This document shows positions 56,507-64,000 of a stretch of 64,000 nucleotides of DNA, piece by piece. Positions within the stretch are counted from its first letter, which is position 1. Every line of letters begins with the position of its first letter. The DNA lies in NCBI GenBank assembly GCA_020161015.1, contig JAIUOT010000057.1, positions 1-64,000 on the forward strand. Reading direction: 5' to 3'. The DNA is from Actinomycetota bacterium (GTDB lineage Bacteria > Actinomycetota > Actinomycetes > Propionibacteriales > Propionibacteriaceae). The notes below the pieces were generated by a model. The model ran no database searches. It had not been told where the DNA came from and saw only the letters and a program-made list of their open reading frames with translations. The position numbers and the translations under genes were made by a program.

Positions 56507-58054
56507 ATGTCCGACTACGACCTCCTCGTGGTGGGCGCCGGCGCTGCCGGACTGCTCGCCGCCGTCGCCGCGCGCCGCCTCGGCGATCGCGTGCTGGTGG
56601 TGGACTCCGGCGCCCTCGCCGGCGGCAACACCGCCAGCTCCGACGGCCGGATGTGGCTGCCGGGCAACCCCCTGGCCGCCCGGGCCGGCGGCCCGGACAC
56701 CGTCGAGGAGGCGAGCAGCTACCTCGAGGCGCTCCTGGGCCCGGCCGCAACCCCGTCGTCGGCGCAGCGGCGGGCGGCGTACGTCCGCACGGCCGGGAAG
56801 GTGGCGCGCTGGCTGACGTCGTCCAACATCGCCCTCGGCGTGGTCAAGGGCGCACCGGACGAGCGGACCGACCTGCCCGGCTCGCGCACCACGGGACGGG
56901 TGCTCGCAGCCCAGCCGATGGACCGCCGCGTGCTGGGTGAGTGGGACGCCGCGCTGCGCCAGGCCGACGCGCCCGGCCCGCTCGCCCGCTTCCTCCCGCT
57001 CCGGCGCACCACCTCCACTCCCGGCGAGGCCCTCGTCGCCCACCTCCTGCACCGCGCGACCGCGAATGGCGTCGACCTGTGGCTGGAGTCGCCCGTGGTC
57101 GACCTGCTGGCCGGCCCGGACGGCGTCACCGGTGCGGTCGTGCGCCACGACGACGTGGTCACCCCGGTGACCGCCACCCGTGTGCTCCTGGCCGCCGGCG
57201 GCTTCGAGCACAACCAGGGTCTGCGGGAGGAGTACCTGCCGCTGCCGACCGATGCGGCGTGGTCGCTGTCGGGCGGCGCCAACCACGGCGACCTGCTGAA
57301 CCTCGCGGTCGTGCACGGGGCGGCGACCGGCGGGCTGGACGACGCGTGGTGGGTGCCGGTGATGGTGGCCGAGGGCAGGGCGTGGTCGCTGGACGAGGTC
57401 CGCGGGCGTCCGCACTGCGTCATCGTCGACACCGCGGGCGACCGCTTCTTCGACGAGACGCTGCCGGCCAACACCGCCGGCCGCACGCTCTACGAGCGCA
57501 GCAGGGGGGTGCGGGCCGTGCCGTCCTTCCTCGTGCTCGACAACCGCCACCGCCAGTCGGTCGAGCTCGGCCCGTGGCCCGCGGGCAGCACGCCGCGCAA
57601 GGCCCTGGACGCCGGCGAGATCGTCCGCGCGAGCACCCTCAACGACCTTGCGCAGGCCCTCGGGGTCGACCGGGCCGGCCTGCTGGGAACGGTGGTGCGC
57701 TTCAACGGCTTCGCCGCCAAGGGCAAGGACCTGGACTTCTCCCGCGGGGAGTCGGCCTCCGCCGTGGCCGCGGGCGAGCGCGGAAAGCGCCGCAACGCCA
57801 GCCTGGGCAAGCTCGACAAGTCGCCGTTCTGGGCGGTCAAGGTGTACCCCGGCGACGCCGGGACCAAGGGCGGCCTCCTCATCGACGCGGACGCGCGCGT
57901 GCTGCGTCCGGACGGCACGCCGCTGGCGGGGCTGTACGCCTGCGGCGGGTCCGCGGCGTCCCTGTTCCACGGGGTCTCCCCCGCGCCGGGCGCCGCGCTC
58001 GGGTCGGCGCTGGTCGAGGCGTTCCTCGCCGCGACCCACCGTCCCCTCGACTGA
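56507..58054 (+). CDS. FAD-binding fumarate-reductase / ketosteroid-dehydrogenase-like flavoprotein
   Basis: 515 residues. N-terminal Rossmann DYDLLVVGAGAAGLLAAVAARR, VVDSGALAGGNTASSDGRMW, capping domain, second dinucleotide region VLLAAGGFEHN, and C-terminal GGLLIDADARVLRPDGTPLAGLYACGG followed by GAALGSALVEA. This is the succinate dehydrogenase/fumarate reductase flavoprotein superfamily, closest in shape to 3-ketosteroid delta-1-dehydrogenases; substrate unknown. No signal peptide. Two bases after pepA, so co-transcribed. Confidence 0.86.
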   Translation: MSDYDLLVVGAGAAGLLAAVAARRLGDRVLVVDSGALAGGNTASSDGRMWLPGNPLAARAGGPDTVEEASSYLEALLGPAATPSSAQRRAAYVRTAGKVARWLTSSNIALGVVKGAPDERTDLPGSRTTGRVLAAQPMDRRVLGEWDAALRQADAPGPLARFLPLRRTTSTPGEALVAHLLHRATANGVDLWLESPVVDLLAGPDGVTGAVVRHDDVVTPVTATRVLLAAGGFEHNQGLREEYLPLPTDAAWSLSGGANHGDLLNLAVVHGAATGGLDDAWWVPVMVAEGRAWSLDEVRGRPHCVIVDTAGDRFFDETLPANTAGRTLYERSRGVRAVPSFLVLDNRHRQSVELGPWPAGSTPRKALDAGEIVRASTLNDLAQALGVDRAGLLGTVVRFNGFAAKGKDLDFSRGESASAVAAGERGKRRNASLGKLDKSPFWAVKVYPGDAGTKGGLLIDADARVLRPDGTPLAGLYACGGSAASLFHGVSPAPGAALGSALVEAFLAATHRPLD

Positions 58055-58091
58055 GGCGCGGACGGGCCAGCGCCCTGCGGGGTGGAGCGGG

Positions 58092-58424
58092 TCAGCCGGC
58101 CGAGCGTCGGCGCGCGTTGTAGTCGCGCATGCGCTGCGGGTAGCCCACCACGCCCGCGTCGTAGGCCGGGAGGCCGTGCCGGGCCGCGAAGCGACGCGCC
58201 CACTCGACGCTGGCGACGCTGCGCCGCGTCCATTCGCCGTCGAAGGCGATCAGCAGGAGGGTTGCGCGGGTCATCGTCGTGGGTAGTTCGATGAATGCCT
58301 CGACCCCACGGCGGGTGGCGACGAAGTCCTCGAGATGGGCGACGGTCGCGGGCTCCATGGCGGCCTCGCGACCACCGCCGGCGGCCCGCCCGCGCTTTCT
58401 TGAGAACCAGCCCACGGCGCCCAT
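58092..58424 (-). CDS. small conserved actinobacterial protein
   Basis: 110 residues: basic N-terminus GWFSRKRGRAAGGG, then a domain with VAHLEDFVATRRGVEAFIE, TLLLIAFDGEWTRRSVAS and a conserved C-terminal GLPAYDAGVVGYPQRMRDYNARR. I recognise this as a protein found beside sucB/lipB in actinobacteria, sometimes misnamed oxidoreductase; function unknown. ATG 58424. Convergent with the flavoprotein, divergent from sucB. Confidence 0.78.
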   Translation of the reverse strand: MGAVGWFSRKRGRAAGGGREAAMEPATVAHLEDFVATRRGVEAFIELPTTMTRATLLLIAFDGEWTRRSVASVEWARRFAARHGLPAYDAGVVGYPQRMRDYNARRRSAG

Positions 58425-58445
58425 TATGGCTGGCGCAAACCGGGC

Positions 58446-58451
58446 TAGTCT
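58446..58451 (+). promoter_or_regulatory. -10 of sucB-lipB
   Basis: TAGTCT, 39 bases before the sucB ATG; the leader carries AAGGAG. Confidence 0.45.
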
Positions 58452-58490
58452 GAAAACCTGCACTGACCAGATCTTGAAGGAGCTCACGAC

Positions 58491-60251
58491 ATGTCCACTC
58501 CCGTCCCGCTGCCGGCACTCGGGGAAAGCGTCACTGAGGGCACCATCTCCCGCTGGCTGAAGCAGGTCGGGGACCGGGTCGAGGTGGACGAGGCGCTGGT
58601 CGAGGTCTCCACGGACAAGGTCGACACCGAGATCCCGGCGCCCGTCGCGGGCGTCGTCCTGGAGATCCTGGTGCCGGAGGACGGCGTCGCCGCCGTCGGC
58701 GCGGTGCTGGCGACGATCGGCGAGCCCGGCGAGGCCGCGGGCGAGGCGCCGGCGGCGCCGCAGCCGGAGCCCACCGCGCAGACCGCCGCCGCCGAGTCGC
58801 TCGAGACCGACCAGGAGGAGCAGGCCACGGAGGCGACCCCCGAGCCCCCCGCGCCTGTACCGCAGGCCCCCGCAGAGCAGGCCCCCGCGCAGCCGCAGGC
58901 GGCCTCCCCCGCCCCCGCCGGGGCAGGATCCGACAGCACCGAGGTGCTGCTGCCCCAGCTGGGTGAGTCCGTCACCGAGGGCACCATCTCGCGCTGGCTG
59001 AAGCAGGTCGGCGACCAGGTCGAGGCCGACGAACCGCTGGTCGAGGTGTCCACCGACAAGGTCGACACCGAGATCCCCGCCCCCGCCTCCGGCGTGCTGC
59101 TCGAGATCCGGGTGGCCGAGGACGCTGTGGCCGCGGTCGGCTCCGTCCTCGCCGTCATCGGCTCCGGGGCTGCGGCGGCTCCCGCGGAGCCCGCGCCGGC
59201 TCCGGCCGCGCCGGCCGTCCCCGCCGCCGCACCGGCAGCCCCGGTGCCGGCACGCCGCGCCGCGGAGGAGACTCCCGAGGCGGGGTACGTGACACCGCTG
59301 GTCCGCAAGATGGCCGAGTCGGCAGGCGTCGACCTCGCCTCCCTCACCGGCACCGGCGTGGGCGGACGCATCCGCAAGCAGGACGTCCTCGCCGCGGCCG
59401 AGGCCAAGAAGGCCGCGGACGAGGCGGCACGGAAGGCCGCGGAAGAGGCCGCCCGCGCGGCTGCGTCCCCCGCCCCGCAGGCCACCCAGCCCGCGCCGGC
59501 GGCACCGTCCAGCCCCGCCCCGAGTGGCGACGGCACCGGCAAGCGTGGCACGACGGAGAAGATGACCCGCATCCGCGCCACGATCGCCAAGCGCATGGTC
59601 GAGTCGCTGCACGTGTCGGCCCAGCTCACCGCGACCGTCGAGGTCGACCTCACGGCCATCTCCAAGCTCCGCGCGAAGGAGAAGGACGCCTTCCGGGCAC
59701 GCGAGGGCGTCGGCCTGTCGTACCTGCCGTTCATCGCGAAGGCCGCCGTCGAGGCGCTGAAGCAGTTCCCGAAGGTGAACGCCACCATCGACACCGAGGC
59801 CGGCACCATCACCTACGCCGACGCCGAGCACCTGGGCGTCGCCGTCGACACCGAGAAGGGCCTGATGGTCCCGGTGATCAAGGACGCCGGCGACCTGTCG
59901 GTCACCGGGCTGGCCAAGAAGATCGGTGACCTCGCGTCCCGCAGCCGGTCGAACAAGGTCACCCCGGACGAGCTCTCGGGCGGCACGTTCACGATCACCA
60001 ACTACGGCTCGGCCGGCACCCTGTTCGACACCCCGATCATCAACCAGCCGCAGGTGGCCATCCTCGGCACGGGCGCGCTGGTGAAGCGTCCGATGGTGGT
60101 GAAGGACCCGAACCTGGGCGAGATCATCGCGGTGCGCGACATGATGTACCTCTCGATGAGCTACGACCACCGTCTGGTGGACGGCGCGGACGCGGCCCGT
60201 TTCCTCAGCTTCGTGAAGGCGCGGCTCGAGGAGGGCGACTTCGACCTGTGA
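58491..60251 (+). CDS. sucB: dihydrolipoamide acyltransferase E2 with two lipoyl domains
   Basis: 586 residues. Two near-identical lipoyl domains (about 1-78 and 152-228), each with the lipoyl-lysine motif [14 protein letters not shown], joined by Pro/Ala/Glu linkers. The E1/E3-binding domain follows ([32 protein letters not shown], about 265-300), then the trimeric catalytic domain ending [16 protein letters not shown] (catalytic His and Asp). The annotated name is sucB; the mycobacterial positional homologue DlaT (Rv2215) serves pyruvate dehydrogenase. ATG 58491 with AAGGAG. Overlaps lipB, which supplies its lipoyl groups. Confidence 0.96.
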   Translation: MSTPVPLPALGESVTEGTISRWLKQVGDRVEVDEALVEVSTDKVDTEIPAPVAGVVLEILVPEDGVAAVGAVLATIGEPGEAAGEAPAAPQPEPTAQTAAAESLETDQEEQATEATPEPPAPVPQAPAEQAPAQPQAASPAPAGAGSDSTEVLLPQLGESVTEGTISRWLKQVGDQVEADEPLVEVSTDKVDTEIPAPASGVLLEIRVAEDAVAAVGSVLAVIGSGAAAAPAEPAPAPAAPAVPAAAPAAPVPARRAAEETPEAGYVTPLVRKMAESAGVDLASLTGTGVGGRIRKQDVLAAAEAKKAADEAARKAAEEAARAAASPAPQATQPAPAAPSSPAPSGDGTGKRGTTEKMTRIRATIAKRMVESLHVSAQLTATVEVDLTAISKLRAKEKDAFRAREGVGLSYLPFIAKAAVEALKQFPKVNATIDTEAGTITYADAEHLGVAVDTEKGLMVPVIKDAGDLSVTGLAKKIGDLASRSRSNKVTPDELSGGTFTITNYGSAGTLFDTPIINQPQVAILGTGALVKRPMVVKDPNLGEIIAVRDMMYLSMSYDHRLVDGADAARFLSFVKARLEEGDFDL

Positions 60252-61030
60252 CGGTCCCTCCCGCAGGCTCGCGCGAGCAGGTCGCCGACCCCCGTCCGGT
60301 CGAGTTCCGCTACCTCGGCCTGGCCGAGGGCGTCCTGAGCGACTACCACGAGGCCTGGGCGCTGCAGCGCGAGGTGCACGCCCGGGTCGCGTCCGGTGAG
60401 CTCGGGCCGCAGGTGCTGTACGTCGAGCACCCGCCGGTCTACACCGCGGGACGGCGCACCGAGCCGCACGAGCGTCCGTTCGACGGCACGCCGGTGGTGG
60501 ACGTCGACCGCGGCGGCAAGATCACCTACCACGGTCCCGGGCAGCTGGTCGGCTACCCGATCGTGTTCCTGCCCCGGGCCGTCGGGGTGGTCGACTACGT
60601 GCGCCGGGTCGAGGAGGCCCTGATCCGCCTGCTCGCCGGCTACGGCGTGGCCACCGGACGCGTTCCGGGTCGCACCGGCGTGTGGCTGGCCGCAGACGAG
60701 GAGCGGCCGGAGCGCAAGATCGCCGCCATCGGCATCCGCGTATCACGGCAGACGACCATGCACGGCTTCGCGCTGAACGTGGCGTCCGACCTGGCCGACT
60801 TCGGACGGATCGTCCCGTGCGGCATCACCGACGCCGGCGTGACGTCCCTGGAAGCCGAACTCGGCCGCCCGGCGCCGTCCCTGCTCGAGGTCGGCCGCGA
60901 CCTGGAGCCACACCTGCGCGAACTGCTCGCCTTCCAGCCCTTCGAGCAGTCACCGGACCTGTACGCCGGCGTCGCAGCCCCCGAGGAGCTCCCCGACACC
61001 CCCACCATCACCTACGGCCTCACCGGCTGA
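60248..61030 (+). CDS. lipB: octanoyl-[ACP]:protein octanoyltransferase
   Basis: 260 residues. Motifs [36 protein letters not shown] (RGGxxTxHxPGQ), [22 protein letters not shown] (catalytic Lys) and IVPCGI with nucleophile Cys191. Moves octanoate to apo-lipoyl domains such as those of SucB just upstream, before LipA inserts sulfur. GTG overlaps the sucB stop (GTGA). lipA, next in mycobacteria, is not here: the palindrome and FG-GAP genes follow. Confidence 0.97.
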   Translation: MTVPPAGSREQVADPRPVEFRYLGLAEGVLSDYHEAWALQREVHARVASGELGPQVLYVEHPPVYTAGRRTEPHERPFDGTPVVDVDRGGKITYHGPGQLVGYPIVFLPRAVGVVDYVRRVEEALIRLLAGYGVATGRVPGRTGVWLAADEERPERKIAAIGIRVSRQTTMHGFALNVASDLADFGRIVPCGITDAGVTSLEAELGRPAPSLLEVGRDLEPHLRELLAFQPFEQSPDLYAGVAAPEELPDTPTITYGLTG

Positions 61031-61081
61031 CGCTCGCCACCCACCCCGCGGCCGCCCGGCCCTCCCCTCCCGTTCCTGCTG

Positions 61082-61131
61082 CCGAATGCAACTCCCGCTG
61101 CCGGAATTCCGGCAGCGGGAGTTGCATTCGG
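61082..61131. repeat. perfect 50-bp palindrome
   Basis: 25-base arms meeting at AATT with no loop; the left arm begins CCGAATGCAACTCCCGCTG and the centre is CCGGAATTCCGG. It starts 51 bases after lipB. As RNA it would form a 22-25 bp stem, a plausible bidirectional terminator, but its perfection and length exceed need. Confidence 0.95.
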
Positions 61132-61175
61132 GGGCGCGAGCCGGAGATGGCGGGGGCGCGAGCGGGGGCGCGAGC
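61130..61175. repeat. GGGGGCGCGAGC repeated three times
   Basis: Copies at 61130-61141 (touching the palindrome end), 61152-61163 and 61164-61175; the last two are in tandem. Confidence 0.8.
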
Positions 61176-61314
61176 GGATGAGTGGGGCGCGGGGCGGCGT
61201 ACGAACCTTGTACGACTCTCGTCCATGACGTGCCTCCGGCGATGGGGCGTGGCAGCGTGGAGGGCATCCCCCACCGCGTTCGTGCGTGTGGGGCGTGTCC
61301 CCAGGAGGCCATCG

Positions 61315-62682
61315 ATGAGGTTCCCGCCCATGGTCGTCGCGGCGACCGCGGCAATCGCGCTCGCCGTGCCCGGTCCGTTGCCGGCAGTGGCGAGCCCGCT
61401 CACCGCGCCGGCGGCCCCGGCGGCTCGCGCGGCGGAACCGGACTTCGACGGCGACGGCACGGTGGACCTCGCCGTGTCGGTGATCCCGGACGAGCAGATG
61501 ACCGCCCTGCGCGTCCACTACGGTTCGGGCGCGACGGTCACCGTCAGCGCACCCGAGCTCACCGGTGATGCCGAGGGCCAGGTGCGGCGCGGACTGGTCG
61601 CTCACGACCTGGACGCGGACGGCTACACCGACCTCGCGGTCGGGGCGGCCTTCGGCACCACGCAGCTGGTCTACCTGCTGTTCGGGTCGGCGTCCGGGCT
61701 GGACTTCTCCGCACCGGTCGCGGTGCCGGCACCCACCCAGGTCGACGACAAGGGGGTGTTCGGTGAGTCGCTCGCCGTCCTGGACGCGCCGGTGCGGCGT
61801 CTCGCGGTCGGGATCGGCTACGGCTACGGCGACTTCACCGGTGGCGTCGCGGTGTACGACCTCGACGCGGACGGCGTCCCGTCCGGCGCACCGACGCTGG
61901 TCACGCCGTCCTCGGTCGGGATCGGCGACTCCTCGTCCTACTTCGGCCAGAGCGTCGCGGCGACGGGAAGTCTGCTGTTCGTGGGGGCGCCCGTCGCCGA
62001 CGTCGGCCCGGTCCTCAACGCCGGGGCGGTCGCCGTGCTCACGATGGGCCCGGACGGTGTCCGCAGCAGCAGGATCCTGTCCCAGGCGACGGCGGGCGTC
62101 GCCGGCGTACCCGCGCGCGGGGACGCGTTCGGCTACAGCCTCGCCGCGGGCCAGGGCTACCTCGCGGTGGGAGCCCCCGGTGATGCGGTCGGACCGGTAC
62201 GGGTCACCGGCTCAGTCGCCGTCTTCCGGATCAGCGGGACCACGGTCACCCCGCGCGCCCGCATCTCCCAGTCCTCCTCCGGGGTCCCCGGCATCGCGGA
62301 GAAGCACGACCGCTTCGGCCACGCCGTCGCCCTGGGCACCGTGTGCACCGGCGTCACCGGCGTGGTCGTCGGCGGACCGGGCGAGGCCATCGGCACGTCC
62401 GTCCTCGCAGGAGCGGCCTGGGTCGTCCCGCTGTCGCCGAGCCGGACCTGCACGGCCCGCCAGCTGTACGCGGGCCACGGCCTGCCCGGCAGGCCCGCCT
62501 ACGGCATGTTCCTCGGCTCGTCGGTCGGCGTCGCCAGGGACGCCGGGACCAGTCGGGACACCGTGGTGATCGGCGGCGCCGGGGACTACCACCAGAGCGG
62601 CAGCCTGATCACCTGGTCGACGCGCACGCACACGACGCTGGCCTCCCGCTCCGAATCCGTCCTGGCCCTCGCCGGACGCTGA
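61315..62682 (+). CDS. secreted FG-GAP/integrin-alpha-like beta-propeller protein A
   Basis: 455 residues. Signal peptide MRFPPMVVAATAAIALAVPG...ASPLTAPA. FG-GAP repeats with Ca-binding DxDxDG loops (PDFDGDGTVDLAVS, HDLDADGYTDLAVGAAFG) and repeated F-G-x-S/A-V/L-A ... VGAP blades (YFGQSVAATGSLLFVGAP, FGYSLAAGQGYLAVGAPGD, RFGHAVALGTVCTGVTGVVVGGPGE). Expected to be an extracellular seven-bladed propeller for surface adhesion or binding; the ligand is unknown. ATG 61315 with AGGAGG. Upstream frame extension lies in the repeat region and is rejected. Confidence 0.85.
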   Translation: MRFPPMVVAATAAIALAVPGPLPAVASPLTAPAAPAARAAEPDFDGDGTVDLAVSVIPDEQMTALRVHYGSGATVTVSAPELTGDAEGQVRRGLVAHDLDADGYTDLAVGAAFGTTQLVYLLFGSASGLDFSAPVAVPAPTQVDDKGVFGESLAVLDAPVRRLAVGIGYGYGDFTGGVAVYDLDADGVPSGAPTLVTPSSVGIGDSSSYFGQSVAATGSLLFVGAPVADVGPVLNAGAVAVLTMGPDGVRSSRILSQATAGVAGVPARGDAFGYSLAAGQGYLAVGAPGDAVGPVRVTGSVAVFRISGTTVTPRARISQSSSGVPGIAEKHDRFGHAVALGTVCTGVTGVVVGGPGEAIGTSVLAGAAWVVPLSPSRTCTARQLYAGHGLPGRPAYGMFLGSSVGVARDAGTSRDTVVIGGAGDYHQSGSLITWSTRTHTTLASRSESVLALAGR

Positions 62683-62708
62683 CCCCGAACACCCCGACGA
62701 AGGAAGCC

Positions 62709-64000
62709 ATGACCCGCACAAGGACCCTGATCACCGCCCTGCTCGCCGGGCTGTGCCTCGCGTGCACGCCGTCCGCGCCCCCGGCCACGTCGGCGCCACA
62801 GGTCGCGCCGGCGAGTACCTCCACGCCGGATTTCGATCGCGACGGCCTCGTCGACTACGCCTTCGTCCACGCCGTCGGCGACGGTTTCCCCGAGGTGGTC
62901 GTGCGCTACGGGAGCGGGAGCTCGCTCACGCTGTCGACCCAGCTGACGATCGGCAAGCCCTCCGGGTACACCGACAACCCCGTCGCCCGCGACCTGAACG
63001 CCGACGGGTACACCGACCTGCTGTTCACCGCCCGCGGCTCGGCGGACGGGCTGTTCGACGAGCAGCAACTGGGCGTCGTGTTCGGGTCGGCATCCGGGCT
63101 CGATCTCACCACGCTGCACCTGCAGGCCGTGCCCGCCGTCGACACGAGCCACCGCGTCTTCTCGCTGGCCGTCGTGACCGGCCCGGCGCCCCGGGTCGCT
63201 CTCGGGGCGACCACGACCCTGGACAGCGGCACGTCCGGAGTGGTGGTCGTCTACGCGCTGAGCCCGGCCGGGCTCCCCGTCGGCGCCGCCAGCGTGCTGC
63301 GTCCCGGCTCGTCCCGGCTCCCCAGGCTCACCGACCGCGGGTCGTTCGGCTCGGCGTTGGCGGCCTCGGGCAGCCAGCTGTTCGTCGGTGCTCCCTACGC
63401 CAAGGTGGGCTCGGCGAGCTACGCCGGCGCCGTCACCGAGATCGTCTTCGGCAGCTCAGGCGTGAGCTCGGCGAAGCTCATCACCCAGAGCACGAAGGGC
63501 GTCACCGGAGCGGCGGGCAAGCTCGACCGGTTCGGCGACAGTCTCGCCGCCCGGGACGGCTACCTGGCGGTCGGCGCTCCGGGTGACACCGTCGGGGGCA
63601 TCGCCAGGACCGGCTCGGTGCAGCTGTTCAGCGTCCGGTCGGCCTCGGTGACACCGGTCAAACGGCTCTGGCAGGGCACGACCGGCGTGCCCGGCAAGGC
63701 CGAGCGGTACGACTACTTCGGCTCCTCGGTCGAGATCGGCCAGGTCTGCACCGGCGTCCCGGCGGTGGTCGTGGGCGGGCTCGGCGAGTCCGTCGCCAAC
63801 GGTCACGAGGACGACGGCTCGGTGTGGGTCATCCCGGTGAAGATCACCAGCGCGTGCCCGGCGCGCCAGCTGTGGGAGGGCCACGGCATCGGCGTGAAGC
63901 CCGCCGACATGCGTGCGCTCGGCAGTTCCGTCGCGGTGATCCGCCAGGCGGGCGAGCCGGCCGACCGGATCCTGATGGGGGGCTGGGGCTCCTTCAGCGA
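62709..64000 (+). CDS. exported FG-GAP protein B, 3' end cut by window
   Basis: 430 codons visible, open at the window end. N-terminus MTRTRTLITALLAGLCLAC followed by a Pro/Ser/Ala linker resembles a lipoprotein signal, though the lipobox (CLAC) is poor. DFDRDGLVDYAFV and DLNADGYTDLLFTARG are Ca-binding loops, followed by SFGSALAASGSQLFVGAPY, RFGDSLAARDGYLAVGAPGD and YFGSSVEIGQVCTGVPAVVVGG. The same blade order as protein A and the shared CTGV motif show tandem duplication. ATG 62709, 26 bases after protein A, behind AGGAAG. Confidence 0.85.
   Translation, partial: MTRTRTLITALLAGLCLACTPSAPPATSAPQVAPASTSTPDFDRDGLVDYAFVHAVGDGFPEVVVRYGSGSSLTLSTQLTIGKPSGYTDNPVARDLNADGYTDLLFTARGSADGLFDEQQLGVVFGSASGLDLTTLHLQAVPAVDTSHRVFSLAVVTGPAPRVALGATTTLDSGTSGVVVVYALSPAGLPVGAASVLRPGSSRLPRLTDRGSFGSALAASGSQLFVGAPYAKVGSASYAGAVTEIVFGSSGVSSAKLITQSTKGVTGAAGKLDRFGDSLAARDGYLAVGAPGDTVGGIARTGSVQLFSVRSASVTPVKRLWQGTTGVPGKAERYDYFGSSVEIGQVCTGVPAVVVGGLGESVANGHEDDGSVWVIPVKITSACPARQLWEGHGIGVKPADMRALGSSVAVIRQAGEPADRILMGGWGSFS

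Overview
The window is a 64 kb piece of a high-GC actinobacterial chromosome. The signs are pervasive GTG starts, 4-base GTGA/ATGA gene overlaps, an actinobacterial cytochrome bcc-aa3 branch (di-haem QcrC, three-helix Rieske QcrA, CtaF), a PASTA-repeat Ser/Thr kinase, class II DAHP synthase and a sunset-domain protein. Gene order and strand of about 17 genes match what I recall of the Mycobacterium tuberculosis Rv2172c-Rv2217 block, so this is vertically inherited core chromosome with lineage-specific insertions. Propionibacteriales is my best guess for the order, but that is inference. I saw no rRNA, tRNA, CRISPR array, transposase or prophage.

Layout. 1-1 kb: infA-rpmJ-rpsM (translation, minus strand, cut at base 1). 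1.1-6.3 kb: a quinone-oxidoreductase-like enzyme, a HelD/HelR RNA-polymerase motor, and divergent metF and polyprenyl synthase genes. 6.4-9.4 kb: an uncharacterised lipoprotein/secreted-protein pair, a symmetric cluster of four DnaA-box-like sites, and a DUF222-HNH gene. 9.7-12.5 kb: a ThiE-like gene divergent from a PASTA kinase. 12.6-18.2 kb: minus-strand shikimate block (aroG, threonine aldolase, aroE, aroK, aroQ, MBL hydrolase) plus an acyltransferase. 18.2-28.8 kb: esterase, envelope lipoproteins, a cell-wall NlpC/P60 hydrolase, a DEDD/GIY-YIG nuclease, an Lrp-type ligand domain, cyclophilin, sunset-domain protein, orphan prepilin peptidase, trpD and a degenerate receiver.

28.8-42.4 kb is the respiratory core: ctaG divergent from ctaE-qcrC-qcrA-qcrB, followed by a GNAT gene, guaB1, a CASTOR/POLLUX-like channel and an alpha/beta hydrolase, then ctaC-ctaD-ctaF on the minus strand. 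Together they encode complex III and most of complex IV of the supercomplex, with assembly factors. 42.5-45.1 kb: A-type Fe-S carrier, glycerate-kinase-like protein and small conserved proteins. 45.1-52.6 kb: an IclR regulator divergent from a five-gene translationally coupled histidine-utilisation operon (hutH-hutU-M20 amidohydrolase-hutF-hutI). 52.6-61 kb: gcvT, iron alcohol dehydrogenase, leucyl aminopeptidase, an FAD dehydrogenase, and sucB(dlaT)-lipB, a lipoylated E2 with the transferase that lipoylates it. 61-64 kb: a perfect 50-bp palindrome, then two tandem exported FG-GAP proteins, the second cut by the window end.

Regulatory pattern: at least 13 genes have a TANNNT hexamer ending 6 or 7 bases before the start codon and no Shine-Dalgarno, the arrangement expected for leaderless mRNAs; five more have near-consensus versions. 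The best non-coding signals are the DnaA-box cluster (7834-7977), the 50-bp palindrome (61082-61131) and the repeat-rich intergenic region at 36.2-36.4 kb.
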